Assembly (NCBI RefSeq): GCF_003144535.1
Contig: NZ_PHFJ01000004.1
Span: 124,001 to 188,000 of the forward strand
From: Proteus penneri
GTDB taxonomy: Bacteria; Pseudomonadota; Gammaproteobacteria; Enterobacterales; Enterobacteriaceae
Direction: 5' to 3'
Length of the DNA: 64,000 nt
Position 1 is the first letter of the stretch. Each line of letters begins with the position of its first letter. The notes under the pieces were generated by a model. The model had not been told where the DNA came from. It made no database searches and saw nothing but the letters and a program-made list of their open reading frames with translations. Shown here piece by piece: positions 35,434 to 46,441 of the stretch. A program made the translations under genes and the position numbers.

Positions 35434-38310
35434 TTATTCATAATCACTAATTGGCGCACATGAACAATGTAAATGGCGGTCGCCATACACATCATCCAGA
35501 CGTTTAACCGCAGGCCAATATTTGTTTTGTTTCGTTGCTTCACTTGGGAATACAGCACACTCTCGGCTATAACCGTGTGACCACTCTTGCACTAATTCAT
35601 ATTGTGTATGAGGTGCATTAACTAATGGATTGTCATCAATTGGCCATACACCTTTATCTACCTGTGCAATTTCAGCCCGAATAGAAAGCAGAGCTTCAAT
35701 AAAGCGATCAATTTCCACTTTGCTTTCTGATTCTGTCGGCTCAATCATCAATGTACCCGCAACAGGGAATGACATGGTTGGAGCGTGAAATCCATAGTCA
35801 ATTAAACGCTTAGCCACATCCATTTCACTGATACCGTAATTCGCTTTTAATGGACGAATATCGATAATACATTCATGTGCGACATAACCATCAGCGCCAG
35901 CATAAAGAATGTCATAGTCATTTTTCAGACGTTGCGCGATATAATTCGCATTTAAGATTGCCACTTGGCTTGCTTGTTTAAGCCCTTGAGACCCCATCAT
36001 ACGAATATACATCCAACTAATGGGGAGTATTGAAGCGCTACCAAATTGGGCTGCAGAAACCGCGCCTTGTGTGGTGACATTCTCCATTTCAACAACAGAA
36101 TGTCCCGGTACAAATGGTGCTAAGTGTGATTTCACACCAATAGGTCCCATACCTGGGCCACCACCGCCATGAGGAATACAGAAAGTTTTATGTAAGTTTA
36201 AGTGAGAAACATCAGAGCCAATAAAGCCCGGTGTTGTGATCCCCACTTGCGCATTCATATTGGCACCATCAAGATAAACTTGTCCGCCATATTGATGAAT
36301 GATTTCACAAACTTCACGAATACCTTCTTCATAAACACCATGCGTTGATGGGTATGTCACCATTACACAAGAGAGTTCAGCTTGATGTTTTTCTGCTTTA
36401 GCTTTTAAGTCTGCAATATCAATATTGCCGTTATCATCACATCCCACCACCACTACCGTCATTCCCGCCATATGAGCAGAAGCAGGGTTAGTACCATGAG
36501 CTGAACTTGGGATCAAACAGATATGTCGCGTTCCTTCCCCACGACTTTGGTGATAACGACGAATAGCTAATAAACCTGCATATTCACCTTGAGCACCCGA
36601 GTTTGGTTGCATACACATTGCATCATAACCGGTTAATGCAGCAAGCCAATTAGCCAATTGCCCAATCATGACCTGATAACCTTTCGCTTGATAAGCTGGG
36701 CAGAATGGATGTAGCTCTGTAAATTCAGGCCATGTAATAGGGATCATTTCAGCTGCAGCATTAAGTTTCATCGTACATGATCCTAATGGGATCATCGCTT
36801 GATTCAATGCTAAGTCTTTATTTTCCAAACGATGCATATAGCGCATCATTTCTGTTTCACTGTGATACTGATGAAAGTTTTCATGTGTCAGCACAGTGTC
36901 TTTACGTTGCATAGATGCGGGAATAGATGCTGAAGATGAAGCGACTTGTTTATCAAGTGTATCAATATCACCCACCAATGCTTTACCACTGATAATTTCA
37001 ACTAGCTTTAATACATCTTCACGAGTTGTAATCTCGCTTAATGTGACACCAACGGCACCCACAATATCAGTGCGCAAGTTAATTTCAGCGTCTTTTGCAC
37101 GTTGTAATACAGCGGCTTTATCTGCAGTTTCAACTGTTAAGGTATCAAACCAAGTTTGATGGCGTAAGGCCATGCCATTTTGCTGTAAACCCGCCGCCAA
37201 AATATCCGTTAAACGATGAATACGTTGAGCGATAGTTTTTAATCCTTCTGGCCCATGATAAACCGCATACATAGCAGCAATGTTGGCAAGCAAAACTTGA
37301 GATGTACAGATATTGGAGTTGGCTTTTTCACGACGAATATGCTGTTCACGCGTTTGCATTGCCATGCGTAATGCCCGATTACCCGCAGCATCACGAGATA
37401 CCCCAATAATACGCCCTGGCATTGCTCGTTTATATTCATCACGACAAGCAAAGAATGCTGCATGAGGGCCACCATATCCCATCGGTACACCAAACCGTTG
37501 TGCTGAACCTAATACGATATCAGCGCCTTGATGACCCGGTGCTGTTAATACCACCAGCGCCATTAAATCGGCAGCAACACTAGTAATGATTTTGCGTTCT
37601 TTCAGTTCAGCCAATAACTTACTGTAATCATGAACTTCACCCGTTGTGCCGACTTGTTGTAATAGCACACCAAAAACACCTTCAAGTTCCAATACTTTCT
37701 CAGCTTTATCAACAACAACATCAAAGCCAAAGGTATCTGCACGAGTTCTGACAACATCTAAGGTTTGAGGATGAATATCATCAGCGACAAAGAAACGATC
37801 TGCATTTTTTAGTTTGCTTACACGTTTTGCCATCGCCATTGCTTCAGCTGCAGCCGTTGCTTCATCTAGCAATGATGCAGAGGCGAGATCCATTCCTGTA
37901 TAATCGATTGTCACCTGTTGGAAATTCAGTAATGATTCTAAACGACCTTGAGATACTTCTGGCTGATACGGTGTATAAGCGGTATACCAACCCGGATTTT
38001 CTAATAAATTACGCAAAATCACAGGCGGTAATACAGAAGGCGCGTACCCCATTCCAATATAAGAAGTAAAGCGTTTATTTTGGCTAGCGATCGCTTTCAA
38101 TTCAGCTAAGGCTTCTTGCTCTGTTGCCCCAGCACCCACATTCGGTGGTGTTTCTAATTGAATATTATCTGGAACAATTTTTTGAGTTAATTCATTTAAT
38201 GAGGAGACGCCAACAGCACTGAGCATCTCTTTAATCTGTTCTGGTGATGAACCAATATGGCGACGAATAAATTCATCGCGATACTCTAACTGATTTAAAG
38301 TCTGTGTCAT
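35434..38310 (-). CDS. gcvP: Glycine dehydrogenase (decarboxylating), P protein
   Basis: PLP enzyme that decarboxylates glycine and passes the aminomethyl group to lipoyl-GcvH. 958 aa from ATG 38310, as in E. coli (957). The PLP lysine lies in [18 protein letters not shown] near residue 706. Starts [20 protein letters not shown] like E. coli; the in-frame codons up to 38358 are unlike the family. Third gene of gcvTHP; a hairpin stands between it and gcvH. Confidence 0.98.
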   Translation of the reverse strand: MTQTLNQLEYRDEFIRRHIGSSPEQIKEMLSAVGVSSLNELTQKIVPDNIQLETPPNVGAGATEQEALAELKAIASQNKRFTSYIGMGYAPSVLPPVILRNLLENPGWYTAYTPYQPEVSQGRLESLLNFQQVTIDYTGMDLASASLLDEATAAAEAMAMAKRVSKLKNADRFFVADDIHPQTLDVVRTRADTFGFDVVVDKAEKVLELEGVFGVLLQQVGTTGEVHDYSKLLAELKERKIITSVAADLMALVVLTAPGHQGADIVLGSAQRFGVPMGYGGPHAAFFACRDEYKRAMPGRIIGVSRDAAGNRALRMAMQTREQHIRREKANSNICTSQVLLANIAAMYAVYHGPEGLKTIAQRIHRLTDILAAGLQQNGMALRHQTWFDTLTVETADKAAVLQRAKDAEINLRTDIVGAVGVTLSEITTREDVLKLVEIISGKALVGDIDTLDKQVASSSASIPASMQRKDTVLTHENFHQYHSETEMMRYMHRLENKDLALNQAMIPLGSCTMKLNAAAEMIPITWPEFTELHPFCPAYQAKGYQVMIGQLANWLAALTGYDAMCMQPNSGAQGEYAGLLAIRRYHQSRGEGTRHICLIPSSAHGTNPASAHMAGMTVVVVGCDDNGNIDIADLKAKAEKHQAELSCVMVTYPSTHGVYEEGIREVCEIIHQYGGQVYLDGANMNAQVGITTPGFIGSDVSHLNLHKTFCIPHGGGGPGMGPIGVKSHLAPFVPGHSVVEMENVTTQGAVSAAQFGSASILPISWMYIRMMGSQGLKQASQVAILNANYIAQRLKNDYDILYAGADGYVAHECIIDIRPLKANYGISEMDVAKRLIDYGFHAPTMSFPVAGTLMIEPTESESKVEIDRFIEALLSIRAEIAQVDKGVWPIDDNPLVNAPHTQYELVQEWSHGYSRECAVFPSEATKQNKYWPAVKRLDDVYGDRHLHCSCAPISDYE

Positions 38311-38411
38311 TGCAAGTAATTTCCTGAATTCACTATGATATGGATAGGTAAATAGCACACGGCTTAAAGCGCGTTAAGACAGCATTACGATAACAAGCTA
38401 ACAAATGAAAA

Positions 38412-38437
38412 CGCCCCGACATTAATTTGACGGGGCG
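38412..38437 (-). terminator. GC-rich hairpin between gcvH and gcvP
   Basis: A 7 bp GC stem CGCCCCG/CGGGGCG with a 12 nt loop, then TTTTC on the minus strand, just after the gcvH stop. It may partially terminate before gcvP. Confidence 0.65.
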
Positions 38438-38444
38438 CTTCGGT

Positions 38445-38837
38445 TTACTCTTCGCTATCTACCAATTCTTGATAACCAGCAGCATCAAGTAGGTCATCTA
38501 ATTCACTTTCATTATTTGCTTTAATGCGAAATAGCCAACCTTCTCCGTAAGGCGCGCTGTTTACCAGCTCTGGAGAACCATCTAACTCTTCATTTACTGC
38601 GATAATTTCACCCGATAATGGTGAATAGATATCTGATGCAGCTTTTACTGATTCCGCGACTGCACAATCATCACCTGCTGCCACTTCTCTACCCACTTCA
38701 GGTAGATCAACAAACACCATGTCACCTAATAATTCCTGTGCATGTTCAGTAATACCGATAGTGTATTCACCATTACCTTCTGAACGGATCCACTCATGAG
38801 ACTGCGCGTATTTTAATTCACTAGGTATTTGACTCAT
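38445..38837 (-). CDS. gcvH: Glycine cleavage system H protein
   Basis: 130 aa lipoyl carrier shuttling the aminomethyl group between GcvP, GcvT and Lpd. The lipoylated Lys is in [16 protein letters not shown] near residue 65. ATG 38837 ([10 protein letters not shown]) with AAGG 5 nt upstream is chosen; the frame opens further upstream at 38900, inside gcvT. 34 bp after gcvT. Confidence 0.98.
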   Translation of the reverse strand: MSQIPSELKYAQSHEWIRSEGNGEYTIGITEHAQELLGDMVFVDLPEVGREVAAGDDCAVAESVKAASDIYSPLSGEIIAVNEELDGSPELVNSAPYGEGWLFRIKANNESELDDLLDAAGYQELVDSEE

Positions 38838-38871
38838 TGACCTTACTCTCCATTTAAAATAATTGTGCGTG

Positions 38872-39966
38872 TTATACCAATGCTTTACCTGAACGAACAA
38901 AGCCAGGTTTTACCACTTCTACTGGCATCTCACGATTACGCATTAATACAATTGCGCTATCTTTTATACCTGCGGGAACTCTTGCTAATGCAATACTAAA
39001 GCCTAATGTGGGCGAGAAAGTACCACTTGTAATCACACCTTCTCTTAATTCCCCCAAATCATCAGTAAAGTGTACGGCAGTACCTGCACGCAACACACCT
39101 TTCTCTCGCATGACAAGGCCGACAAGTTTATCTGTGCCTGTTGCGCGTAATTTTTCTAATGCTTCACGACCAATAAATTGACGATCTTCAGGTGCCCATG
39201 CAATCGTCCAGCCCATATTCGCTTCAAGTGGATTAATAGTTTCATCCATCTCTTGGCTATATAAGTTCATTCCCGCTTCTAAACGTAATGTATCTCTTGC
39301 GCCTAATCCGGCAGGTTTAACACCCACCGCTAATAATTTTTTCCAAAAATCGACAGCTTGCTCTTTTGGCATTGCAATTTCATAACCTGCTTCACCGGTA
39401 TAACCTGTTGTTGCGATAAACAAGTCATCAAGCTCTACGCCATAAAAAGGCTTCATAGCTGAAACAACTTGGCGTTGCTGTTCAGTTAATAAACGTTGAA
39501 CCTTTTCTTGTGCATGAGGGCCTTGAACCGCGATTAATGCCAAATCGTCACGAACAGTGATATCAACGACATAATCTGAAGCATGATGCTCAATCCATGC
39601 CAGATCCTTTTCACGAGTAGCGGAGTTCACCACAAGGCGATAGAAAGAATCATCAAAGTAATAGACGATAAGATCATCAATTACACCACCTGATGCATTA
39701 AGCATACCGGTATAAAGCGCCTTACCTTTTTCGGTGAGTTTAGCGACATCATTCGCTAATAAATAACGTAGGAAATCTTTAACTTGCGAGCCATGTAAGT
39801 CAACAATGGTCATATGAGAAACATCAAACATACCTGCATCACGGCGTACATTGTGATGTTCATCTATTTGAGAGCCATAATGCAGTGGCATCATCCAACC
39901 ATGAAAATCGACCATACGAGCACCGCAGGCTACGTGCTCATCATACAACGGAGTCTGTTTTGCCAT
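38872..39966 (-). CDS. gcvT: Aminomethyltransferase, T protein
   Basis: Transfers the methylene group from aminomethyl-lipoyl-GcvH to tetrahydrofolate, releasing ammonia. 364 aa, as in E. coli. Visible: [44 protein letters not shown] and [13 protein letters not shown] with folate-contact residues. First gene of gcvTHP. Confidence 0.98.
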   Translation of the reverse strand: MAKQTPLYDEHVACGARMVDFHGWMMPLHYGSQIDEHHNVRRDAGMFDVSHMTIVDLHGSQVKDFLRYLLANDVAKLTEKGKALYTGMLNASGGVIDDLIVYYFDDSFYRLVVNSATREKDLAWIEHHASDYVVDITVRDDLALIAVQGPHAQEKVQRLLTEQQRQVVSAMKPFYGVELDDLFIATTGYTGEAGYEIAMPKEQAVDFWKKLLAVGVKPAGLGARDTLRLEAGMNLYSQEMDETINPLEANMGWTIAWAPEDRQFIGREALEKLRATGTDKLVGLVMREKGVLRAGTAVHFTDDLGELREGVITSGTFSPTLGFSIALARVPAGIKDSAIVLMRNREMPVEVVKPGFVRSGKALV

Positions 39967-40380
39967 TCTTCCCTCTTTCTACTTTTACTTTAGATTATTC
40001 AGAGAACGCAATTTGTTAAATATAAAATTAAACTTGATTAGAAATCAGCGTATTAATCACGAGTTTAAGTTTATTTTTAAACAGAGATTTAACAAATACG
40101 AGCAATTAACGTACAACGCAAACGATACCATCTTCTTGAACTTAGCATTGTCAGAAAAAATAAACCATAAGTTAAAATAGGGTATTGTGTTTCTCAATCA
40201 TAATAGAGAGATATGAGTATGCAGAACTAATGATTGCAATTATGCGTATCAGCGCTCATTTTTAGCGAGGAATTCCTATAAAAAAGGAATTAGTGCAAAG
40301 AATAGACTGAAAAAATAGATTTTTTTAGTTCTATTTCTTCAGTCAGATATAAATAAAAGTAATGTGAAATAAGAGAGGAA
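39967..40380. promoter_or_regulatory. Region between ubiI and gcvT
   Basis: 414 bp carrying the gcvTHP promoter and the 3' flank of ubiI. Hairpins lie at 40306-40343 and AATTCCT/AGGAATT at 40271-40291. In E. coli the gcv promoter is controlled by GcvA, GcvR, Lrp and PurR; no site was assigned by eye, and no glycine riboswitch was recognised. Confidence 0.5.
40306..40343 (-). terminator. Hairpin after ubiI
   Basis: A 14 bp stem ACTGAAGAAATAGA/TCTATTTTTTCAGT (one G-U) on the minus strand with a 10 nt loop; no U-tract follows. Confidence 0.5.
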
Positions 40381-41616
40381 TTAGATTTTTTCAACTGAAG
40401 TGAAATTTTTATCACTTAACCATTCAGGTAAATCAGAAAGTCCCATTGCTTGTTCAAGTAACTTTGGTTTTACGCCCGGTAAACTATCTGCTAACGAAAG
40501 ACCGATATCTCTAACCAGCTTTTTAACTGGATTGTTGCCAGCAAAAAGTTCACGAAATCCCTGCATACTTGCCAACATAATAGCAGCAGCATGTTTGCGA
40601 CGACGCTCAAATCGTCTCAAGTAGAGATATTCACCAAAATCTTTACCTTCTGCTTTTAAGCGACGGATCTCACCGATTAACTCAGCAACATCCATAAAGC
40701 CAAGGTTAACGCCTTGTCCAGCTAAAGGATGGATAGTATGTGCCGCATCGCCTAATAATGCTAAACGAGGCGCTGCAAATTGGCGTGCATAACGACCTGT
40801 TAATGGTATGGTCATACGATCACTGATTAATTCACATTGGCCTAAACGCATATCAAAAGTCACACCTAATGTACGCTCAAACAGTTTTTTTTCTGCGTTT
40901 TTATAACTTTCAGCGAGGTTATTTGGTAAAGACCAAACGATAGAACAAGTATAAGGATCAGAAAGAGGCAGGAATGCCAAAATACCTTCGCCATGAAAGA
41001 CTTGGCGAGCAACATTATCGTGGGGTTGTTCAGTACGAATAGTCGCGACTAATGCATGGTGTTCATAATCCCAAAAAGTCAGAGGAATATCTGCATGTTT
41101 GCGTAACCATGAATTAGCACCATCGGCTCCGACAACTAATCTTGCCGTCAACATTTCACCATCATTAAGGGTAATAAATGCATCATTTTCCCCCCAAACA
41201 ACACGTTCAATTTGTGTCGATGAATAGAAGGTTATATCACTGTGGCTTTCACATTTTTGCCAAAGCACTTCTCGAATAAGATTATTTTCAATAATAGAGC
41301 CTAAATGGCTGAACCCTTCTTTTTGTGCCGAAAATTCAATACGACCAAAACTATCTTGATCCCAAACTTCCATACCTTGATAAGGTGCAGTTCGTAATGC
41401 TTGTAAACTTTCCCAAACACCTAATTTTTTTAGCAACATTTCACTGGCTGTATTAATAGCAGATACCCGTAATGAAAAATCATCTTGCGGGTGAAAATGT
41501 TTTGTTACTGGGTGATTTTCTATTATCGCTATCCGTAATCCACACCCGTGTAATCCGCAGGCTAATGCAAGCCCCACCATTCCACCACCAGCAATAACAA
41601 CATCAAATGATTTCAT
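40381..41616 (-). CDS. ubiI: 2-octaprenylphenol C5-hydroxylase
   Basis: FAD monooxygenase introducing the C5 hydroxyl in aerobic ubiquinone synthesis (formerly visC). 411 aa. N-terminal dinucleotide motif AGGGMVGLALACGLHG and the FAD-ribityl motif LLGDAAHTIHPLAGQGVNLG near residue 287. Last gene of the ygfB-pepP-ubiH-ubiI run, 29 bp after ubiH. Starts MKSFDVVIAGGG as in E. coli. Confidence 0.96.
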   Translation of the reverse strand: MKSFDVVIAGGGMVGLALACGLHGCGLRIAIIENHPVTKHFHPQDDFSLRVSAINTASEMLLKKLGVWESLQALRTAPYQGMEVWDQDSFGRIEFSAQKEGFSHLGSIIENNLIREVLWQKCESHSDITFYSSTQIERVVWGENDAFITLNDGEMLTARLVVGADGANSWLRKHADIPLTFWDYEHHALVATIRTEQPHDNVARQVFHGEGILAFLPLSDPYTCSIVWSLPNNLAESYKNAEKKLFERTLGVTFDMRLGQCELISDRMTIPLTGRYARQFAAPRLALLGDAAHTIHPLAGQGVNLGFMDVAELIGEIRRLKAEGKDFGEYLYLRRFERRRKHAAAIMLASMQGFRELFAGNNPVKKLVRDIGLSLADSLPGVKPKLLEQAMGLSDLPEWLSDKNFTSVEKI

Positions 41617-41645
41617 AATAAAAGTATCCTAAAAAGCGATTATAT

Positions 41646-42818
41646 TTAGTCTGTCCAGCCAAGTGTTTGATGCGCCAATTTATCTCTCATCATTGGAAGC
41701 AACTCCATCGTCATTAACCCTAAGTTGCGAGAAACAATCAGTGGCACACAACGATTTGCAAACACTTTCACCAACCCATCAGTAATAGAGATTGTTTTTT
41801 CTCTATCTTGTTGGCGAAGCCGTTGATATTGAGAGAGCACTCGATAACTACCAATATCAGCATTGGCATTAATCGCTTGAGTGATCGTATTGGCGAGTGC
41901 CATAACATCACGTAAACCGAGGTTAAAACCTTGCCCTGCAATAGGATGAAGTGTTTGCGAAGCATTGCCAACTAACGCTAAACGATGACCAATAATTTGA
42001 TTGGCTTTTTGTAGTGCTAAAGGGTAGCAATTGCGTTTACCAATATGTTCTATTTTTCCTAAACGCCAGCCAAAGTCACGCTGTAAATGTGCAACGGTTG
42101 TTTCATCATCCCACTGTGAAATTTCATCCCATTTTTCAATCGGATGACACCACACTAATGAGCTGCGCCCTTCACTCATCGGTAACATGGCTAATGGGCC
42201 AAATTCAGTAAAACGCTCGAAGGCTTTTCCCTCTGGGTCTATTTCTGTTTTGACATTAGCAATTACAGCGACTTGATGATAAGGCTCACGTTGCCATTGA
42301 ATATGGCATTGGTGGCCTATAGGCGAATTTGTACCATCTGCTGCAATCAGTAAATCACCTGTTACTTGCGTACCATTATCAAGCGTTACCTCAACGCAGT
42401 CGATATTACGCTGAACTTGTTCAACTTTAGCAGGGCAATAAAGCGTGATATTAGATTGCTTTTTTAGCTTGGCAAAGAGTAGCCGCCCTGCATCATGCAA
42501 CTCAATCACATAACCCAGAGCTGAAATATCATAGTCTTGTGCATCAATATTAACAAAACCACAATGACCTTTATCAGAAACATGAACATGATTAATGGGA
42601 GTGACAAAAGGTTTTAATGTTGACCAAAGCCCGATTTGCTCTAACCGTTTCGCTGTTCCATGAGCCAATGCGATCGCTCTTGCATCAAACCCCGGATGCC
42701 CATTCTCAGGCTCTTTTGCTTCAATTAACGAAATTGAAATCTTACCTTTATTTAATGCAGAGAGTGCAAGTGCTAATGTCGCACCGGCCATTCCACCACC
42801 CACAATAATCACATTCAT
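41646..42818 (-). CDS. ubiH: 2-octaprenyl-6-methoxyphenol hydroxylase
   Basis: FAD monooxygenase for the C1 hydroxylation of ubiquinone. 390 aa. NADP/FAD motif VGGGMAGATLALAL at the N-terminus; ALVGNASQTLHPIAGQGFNLG with Asn in place of the usual GD Asp, as also recalled in E. coli UbiH. Paralogue of the adjacent ubiI. 13 bp after pepP. Confidence 0.96.
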   Translation of the reverse strand: MNVIIVGGGMAGATLALALSALNKGKISISLIEAKEPENGHPGFDARAIALAHGTAKRLEQIGLWSTLKPFVTPINHVHVSDKGHCGFVNIDAQDYDISALGYVIELHDAGRLLFAKLKKQSNITLYCPAKVEQVQRNIDCVEVTLDNGTQVTGDLLIAADGTNSPIGHQCHIQWQREPYHQVAVIANVKTEIDPEGKAFERFTEFGPLAMLPMSEGRSSLVWCHPIEKWDEISQWDDETTVAHLQRDFGWRLGKIEHIGKRNCYPLALQKANQIIGHRLALVGNASQTLHPIAGQGFNLGLRDVMALANTITQAINANADIGSYRVLSQYQRLRQQDREKTISITDGLVKVFANRCVPLIVSRNLGLMTMELLPMMRDKLAHQTLGWTD

Positions 42819-42831
42819 GCTGATTTTAGCC

Positions 42832-44142
42832 TTAAATTTTTCCTGCCATCAGAGCTTCAATTTCATCAGGATCTTTAACGACAGATGCCGTTAAGTTCTC
42901 ATTACCTGTTTCAGTGATAACAATGTCATCTTCAATACGAATACCAATCCCACGATACTCTTGTGGTACATCGGCATCTGGCGCGATATATAACCCCGGT
43001 TCGATAGTCAGCACCATGCCTGGCTCTAAAATACAGTCACGGTCTGTGCCATAATGTCCAACATCATGAACATCAAGACCTAACCAATGGCTTAAGCTAT
43101 GCATAAAGAAACGCTGATAAGCTTTTGTTTCAATAAGATGCTCGATTTCACCGTGCATAATGCCTAGTTTAACCAATCCTTCGACCATGATATACACGAC
43201 ATGCTCAGTGACTTCTTTGATGCTTGTACCAGGTTTATACAATTCCAAAGACACATTGATGGATTTTAAGACAATGTCATAAATTTCACGTTGTTGACGG
43301 CTAAATTTACCATTGACAGGGAAAGTACGGGTGATATCACCAGCATAACCTTCATATTCACAGCCTGCGTCAATGAGTACTAAATCCCCATCACGCATTT
43401 TGGTTTCGTTTTCGGTGTAGTGCAAAATACAACCATTTTCACCGCTGCCGACAATACTGTTATAGGAAGGAAAACGCGCACCATGAGAGACAAACTCATG
43501 TTCAATCTCACCTTGAAGTTGATATTCATACATACCAGGCTGACATTTTTGCATCGCACGCGTATGTGCTAATGCAGTAATTTTTCCGGCTTTACGCAGT
43601 AATTCAAGTTCAAAATCAGATTTAAATAGGCGTTGCTCATGAACAATTGGACGCCAATCAATAATAATTTGTGGTGCTTTTAAATTACGACGAGAACCTT
43701 TTCTTAAGGTTTCTAATGCATTAAAGACTATCTCATCAGCAAACGCATATTCACCTTGAGCATGATAAACAACATCTAACCCGTTTAATAATTGGTAAAG
43801 TTGTTCATTAACATCTTCATAAGGTAGCGCCTTATCAACGCCCAATTTTTCAGGTGCAGCTTCTTGCCCAAGGCGACGACCAAACCAAATTTCAGCGGTT
43901 AAATCTCTAACACGATTAAAAAGCACACTATGATTATGTGTTTCATCACTTTTAATCAGCACAAGAATAGCTTCAGGCTCACTAAAACCCGTTAGATAAA
44001 GGAAATCACTATGTTGACGATAAGGATACTCACTATCGGCATTACGTTGCGCTGGTGGTGCAGCGAAAAAGATAGCTGCACTCGCAGGCTTCATTTGAGC
44101 TAATAATGCCTGACGACGGGATAAAAATTCTTGCTTATTCAT
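42832..44142 (-). CDS. pepP: Xaa-Pro aminopeptidase P
   Basis: Dimanganese peptidase removing N-terminal residues before proline. 436 aa from ATG 44142 (GGAG 5 nt upstream); the GTG at 44148 sits too close to that site. Pita-bread fold ligands: Asp pair in LIDAGCEYEGYAGDITRTFP, His in HSLSHWLGLDVHD, Glu in TIEPGLYI and GIGIRIEDDIVIT. Second in ygfB-pepP-ubiH-ubiI. Confidence 0.97.
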   Translation of the reverse strand: MNKQEFLSRRQALLAQMKPASAAIFFAAPPAQRNADSEYPYRQHSDFLYLTGFSEPEAILVLIKSDETHNHSVLFNRVRDLTAEIWFGRRLGQEAAPEKLGVDKALPYEDVNEQLYQLLNGLDVVYHAQGEYAFADEIVFNALETLRKGSRRNLKAPQIIIDWRPIVHEQRLFKSDFELELLRKAGKITALAHTRAMQKCQPGMYEYQLQGEIEHEFVSHGARFPSYNSIVGSGENGCILHYTENETKMRDGDLVLIDAGCEYEGYAGDITRTFPVNGKFSRQQREIYDIVLKSINVSLELYKPGTSIKEVTEHVVYIMVEGLVKLGIMHGEIEHLIETKAYQRFFMHSLSHWLGLDVHDVGHYGTDRDCILEPGMVLTIEPGLYIAPDADVPQEYRGIGIRIEDDIVITETGNENLTASVVKDPDEIEALMAGKI

Positions 44143-44193
44143 ACCCACTCCTGTCTTTCATTTATCTTTATGGTTATCTAATTAATGATGAAA

Positions 44194-44772
44194 TTAATGT
44201 AGTACACGTTGCTCATTTTGTTCGTTATTGTCTTTGTCTTTTGGTGCGACAAAAGTGATATAACAAAGTTGAACGGATACTTTTACATATTCACTGACTT
44301 CTTCAAGTGCATCTTCAAGTTCTTCTTGGTTTTCGTCTTCTTCGTAACCTAGCGCACCTATATTACGCAAATCAGTAATCACTTCGGTCAATTCTTTATG
44401 ATCAGACAACTTAGGTTGAGCAACTCCCAATCCTAAAAGAAAATGATTAACCCAACCCGCAAGCGCATCAGCTCTTGAAAAAACCGATTCCGACTCGTCA
44501 GGCACTAACATAAAGAAGTTAAACACACTGTCATCAAGCTGTTCATAGGTGATGTGATAAAGCTCTTCAAGCGGCTCTGATAGCGTTTTAGGAAAGGCTA
44601 AACCTTCATTAGTCAGATCGTGCAATAAGGTTTTCCAACTGCTATCGCGCACTGCACCGCAAATAAATCCTGTAATCAAACCATGCATTTCAGCCGCAGT
44701 TAAAGGTACTGTATGTTGCTGTAATAATGCATCAATAGTTTGATAATTTGGTAATGTGTTCTGTTTTGACAT
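44194..44772 (-). CDS. ygfB: UPF0149 family protein YgfB
   Basis: 192 aa cytoplasmic protein. Family features: LTAAEMHGLITGFICGA near residue 28, WVNHFLLGLG in the middle and a very acidic YEEDENQEELEDALEE segment. Biochemical role not established in E. coli. First gene of the pepP-ubiH-ubiI run, divergent from zapA as in E. coli. Confidence 0.94.
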   Translation of the reverse strand: MSKQNTLPNYQTIDALLQQHTVPLTAAEMHGLITGFICGAVRDSSWKTLLHDLTNEGLAFPKTLSEPLEELYHITYEQLDDSVFNFFMLVPDESESVFSRADALAGWVNHFLLGLGVAQPKLSDHKELTEVITDLRNIGALGYEEDENQEELEDALEEVSEYVKVSVQLCYITFVAPKDKDNNEQNEQRVLH

Positions 44773-44948
44773 AAGAATAAACGTCGCATTTAGGGGAATA
44801 GTTCAAGATATGCTACCATCAATAGAAGTCGCTGTACCAGTTAAGCCATGTTAATCATTGGAATTTTTGCAGTAATAGCGTTTAATACAGTGTTATAACC
44901 GTATACACTACTAAACACGTAGCACAGATTTTATGTCAGGAAGGAATC

Positions 44949-45278
44949 ATGTCCGCACAACCCGTTGATCTTCAAATTTTTGGGCGCTCATTACGTGTCA
45001 ATTGCCCACCAGAACAAAGAGATGCTTTACTGGCTTCTGCTGCTGAACTGGAACAACGATTACAAGATCTCAAAGAACGCAGTGGTGTTTCCAACACAGA
45101 GCACTTAATTTTTATCGTGGCATTAAATATGAGTCATGAGTTGGCAGAAGAAAAGTTAAAAACCAGAGACTATGCCTACAACATGGAAGAAAAGATAAAA
45201 ATGCTACAACAATCCATTGAACAAGCTTTACACGATCAAGGCAAGCACCATGATCGCACTTTTTCAACTGCGAAGTAG
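44949..45278 (+). CDS. zapA: Cell division protein ZapA
   Basis: 109 aa. Stabilises the FtsZ ring by cross-linking protofilaments. N-terminal domain [20 protein letters not shown] followed by a long C-terminal coiled coil ([28 protein letters not shown]). Strong ribosome site AGGAAGGA. Upstream of 6S RNA as in E. coli. Confidence 0.96.
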   Translation: MSAQPVDLQIFGRSLRVNCPPEQRDALLASAAELEQRLQDLKERSGVSNTEHLIFIVALNMSHELAEEKLKTRDYAYNMEEKIKMLQQSIEQALHDQGKHHDRTFSTAK

Positions 45279-45387
45279 ATTTGTTCAGAAAGCATGCGTA
45301 TACCACGAAATTCACAGATAATAGGTTGCTTTCTACAATTAAAATAATACAATAGTTCATAGATAAGGTGCTTAACGCACCCACCAA

Positions 45388-45571
45388 ATTTCTCTGAGAT
45401 GTTTGCCAGCGGGCCAGTCCCCTGAGCCGATATTCGAAACACATAGAACGTGGTGATCTGTTGCTTGTGAGCATACCCGATTCGTTCAGGCAGCCTAATG
45501 GTAGCAACACTATGTTCACCTTGGACCATGGGTTCAAGGGTTACAGCTTGCGGCGGCATCTTGGAGACCCT
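45388..45571 (+). ncRNA. ssrS: 6S RNA
   Basis: About 184 nt, between zapA and fau as in E. coli. It starts ATTTCTCTGAGATGTTTGCC and contains the conserved AGCGGGCCAGTCCCCTGAGC, TGAGCATACCCGATTCG and TTCAAGGGTTACAGCTTGCG, ending near GGCATCTTGGAGACCC; the two ends pair to give the closing stem. 6S RNA mimics an open promoter and holds sigma-70 RNA polymerase in stationary phase. Ends are set by alignment to the E. coli RNA from memory. Confidence 0.96.
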
Positions 45572-45574
45572 ACT

Positions 45575-45627
45575 AAAGTTCTAAACATTAAGTATTTTAT
45601 AACTACTTAGTGTTTAGAACTTTTTTT
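45575..45627 (+). terminator. Terminator after 6S RNA
   Basis: A 20 bp nearly perfect stem (AAAGTTCTAAACATTAAGTA and its complement with one G-U pair), 9 nt loop and a run of seven T. Confidence 0.92.
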
Positions 45628-45740
45628 ATGCTTCTATTCTCATATCTTCAACCTCTTCGCTTTCTTACCTCTAAAGTGTGATAAATTGATAAAAATGATG
45701 ATTCCCACTTAACACTAAGCACTTATTGATGGATTAATGA

Positions 45741-46340
45741 ATGACGCATACTTCACTTTTTCAACAAAGAGATGAAATCCGCAAAACTATTCGCCAAAAA
45801 CGACGTTTACTGACATTAGACGAACAACAACAGGCTGCTGATAAATTATGTGAGCAAGTTCTTACTCATCCTAAAATCAAGCCAGCGCAGACGATTGCAC
45901 TATTTCTTTCTTTTGATGGTGAAATTGATACATCACCTTTGATCTCTCAACTATGGGCATTAAATAAACAGATTTGCTTACCTGTATTACACCCATTTCA
46001 TCGTCATCACCTCCTTTTTTTGCGCTACACACCTTCTACTGTATTAGTCAAAAATCGCTTTAATATTTCTGAACCCCCTTTAAATGTGAATATGGTTATT
46101 CCTATCTCTAATATTGATATTATTTTTACACCATTAGTGGCTTTTGATACCCAAGGCCAACGATTAGGTATGGGAGGTGGTTTTTACGATAGAACACTAG
46201 AAAACTGGCAACAAAAATCATTTTACCCAATGGGGCTTGCTCATACTTTCCAACAAGTTGATTATCTTCCTATTGCTAATTGGGATGTTCCATTACCTGA
46301 AATTATTACACCTAATAAAAAATGGAGCTTCAATAACTAA
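45741..46340 (+). CDS. fau: 5-formyltetrahydrofolate cyclo-ligase
   Basis: 199 aa. Converts 5-formyl-THF to 5,10-methenyl-THF with ATP (ygfA in E. coli). N-terminal basic region RKTIRQKRRLLT; C-terminal ATP-binding signature GMGGGFYDRTLE near residue 144. Downstream of zapA-ssrS as in E. coli; in that species fau is linked to persistence and tied to 6S processing. A type I secretion operon starts 101 bp downstream, probably inserted here. Confidence 0.95.
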   Translation: MTHTSLFQQRDEIRKTIRQKRRLLTLDEQQQAADKLCEQVLTHPKIKPAQTIALFLSFDGEIDTSPLISQLWALNKQICLPVLHPFHRHHLLFLRYTPSTVLVKNRFNISEPPLNVNMVIPISNIDIIFTPLVAFDTQGQRLGMGGGFYDRTLENWQQKSFYPMGLAHTFQQVDYLPIANWDVPLPEIITPNKKWSFNN

Positions 46341-46441
46341 CTTATATATATTAATTTTTATTTTCCACCATCTTTGTTTTTTTATATCATTATCTTACAT
46401 TATTAGTTTAAATCTCTATTTTTAACCAAACTGTATCTAAG

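Noticed and set aside
39967..40380. Possible glycine riboswitch upstream of gcvT
   Set aside because: No tandem aptamer motifs were recognisable, and enterobacterial gcv operons rely on GcvA/GcvR.
45112..45559. Two minus-strand frames of 107 and 141 codons
   Set aside because: They lie antisense to zapA and 6S RNA, whose identities are clear; no family resemblance.
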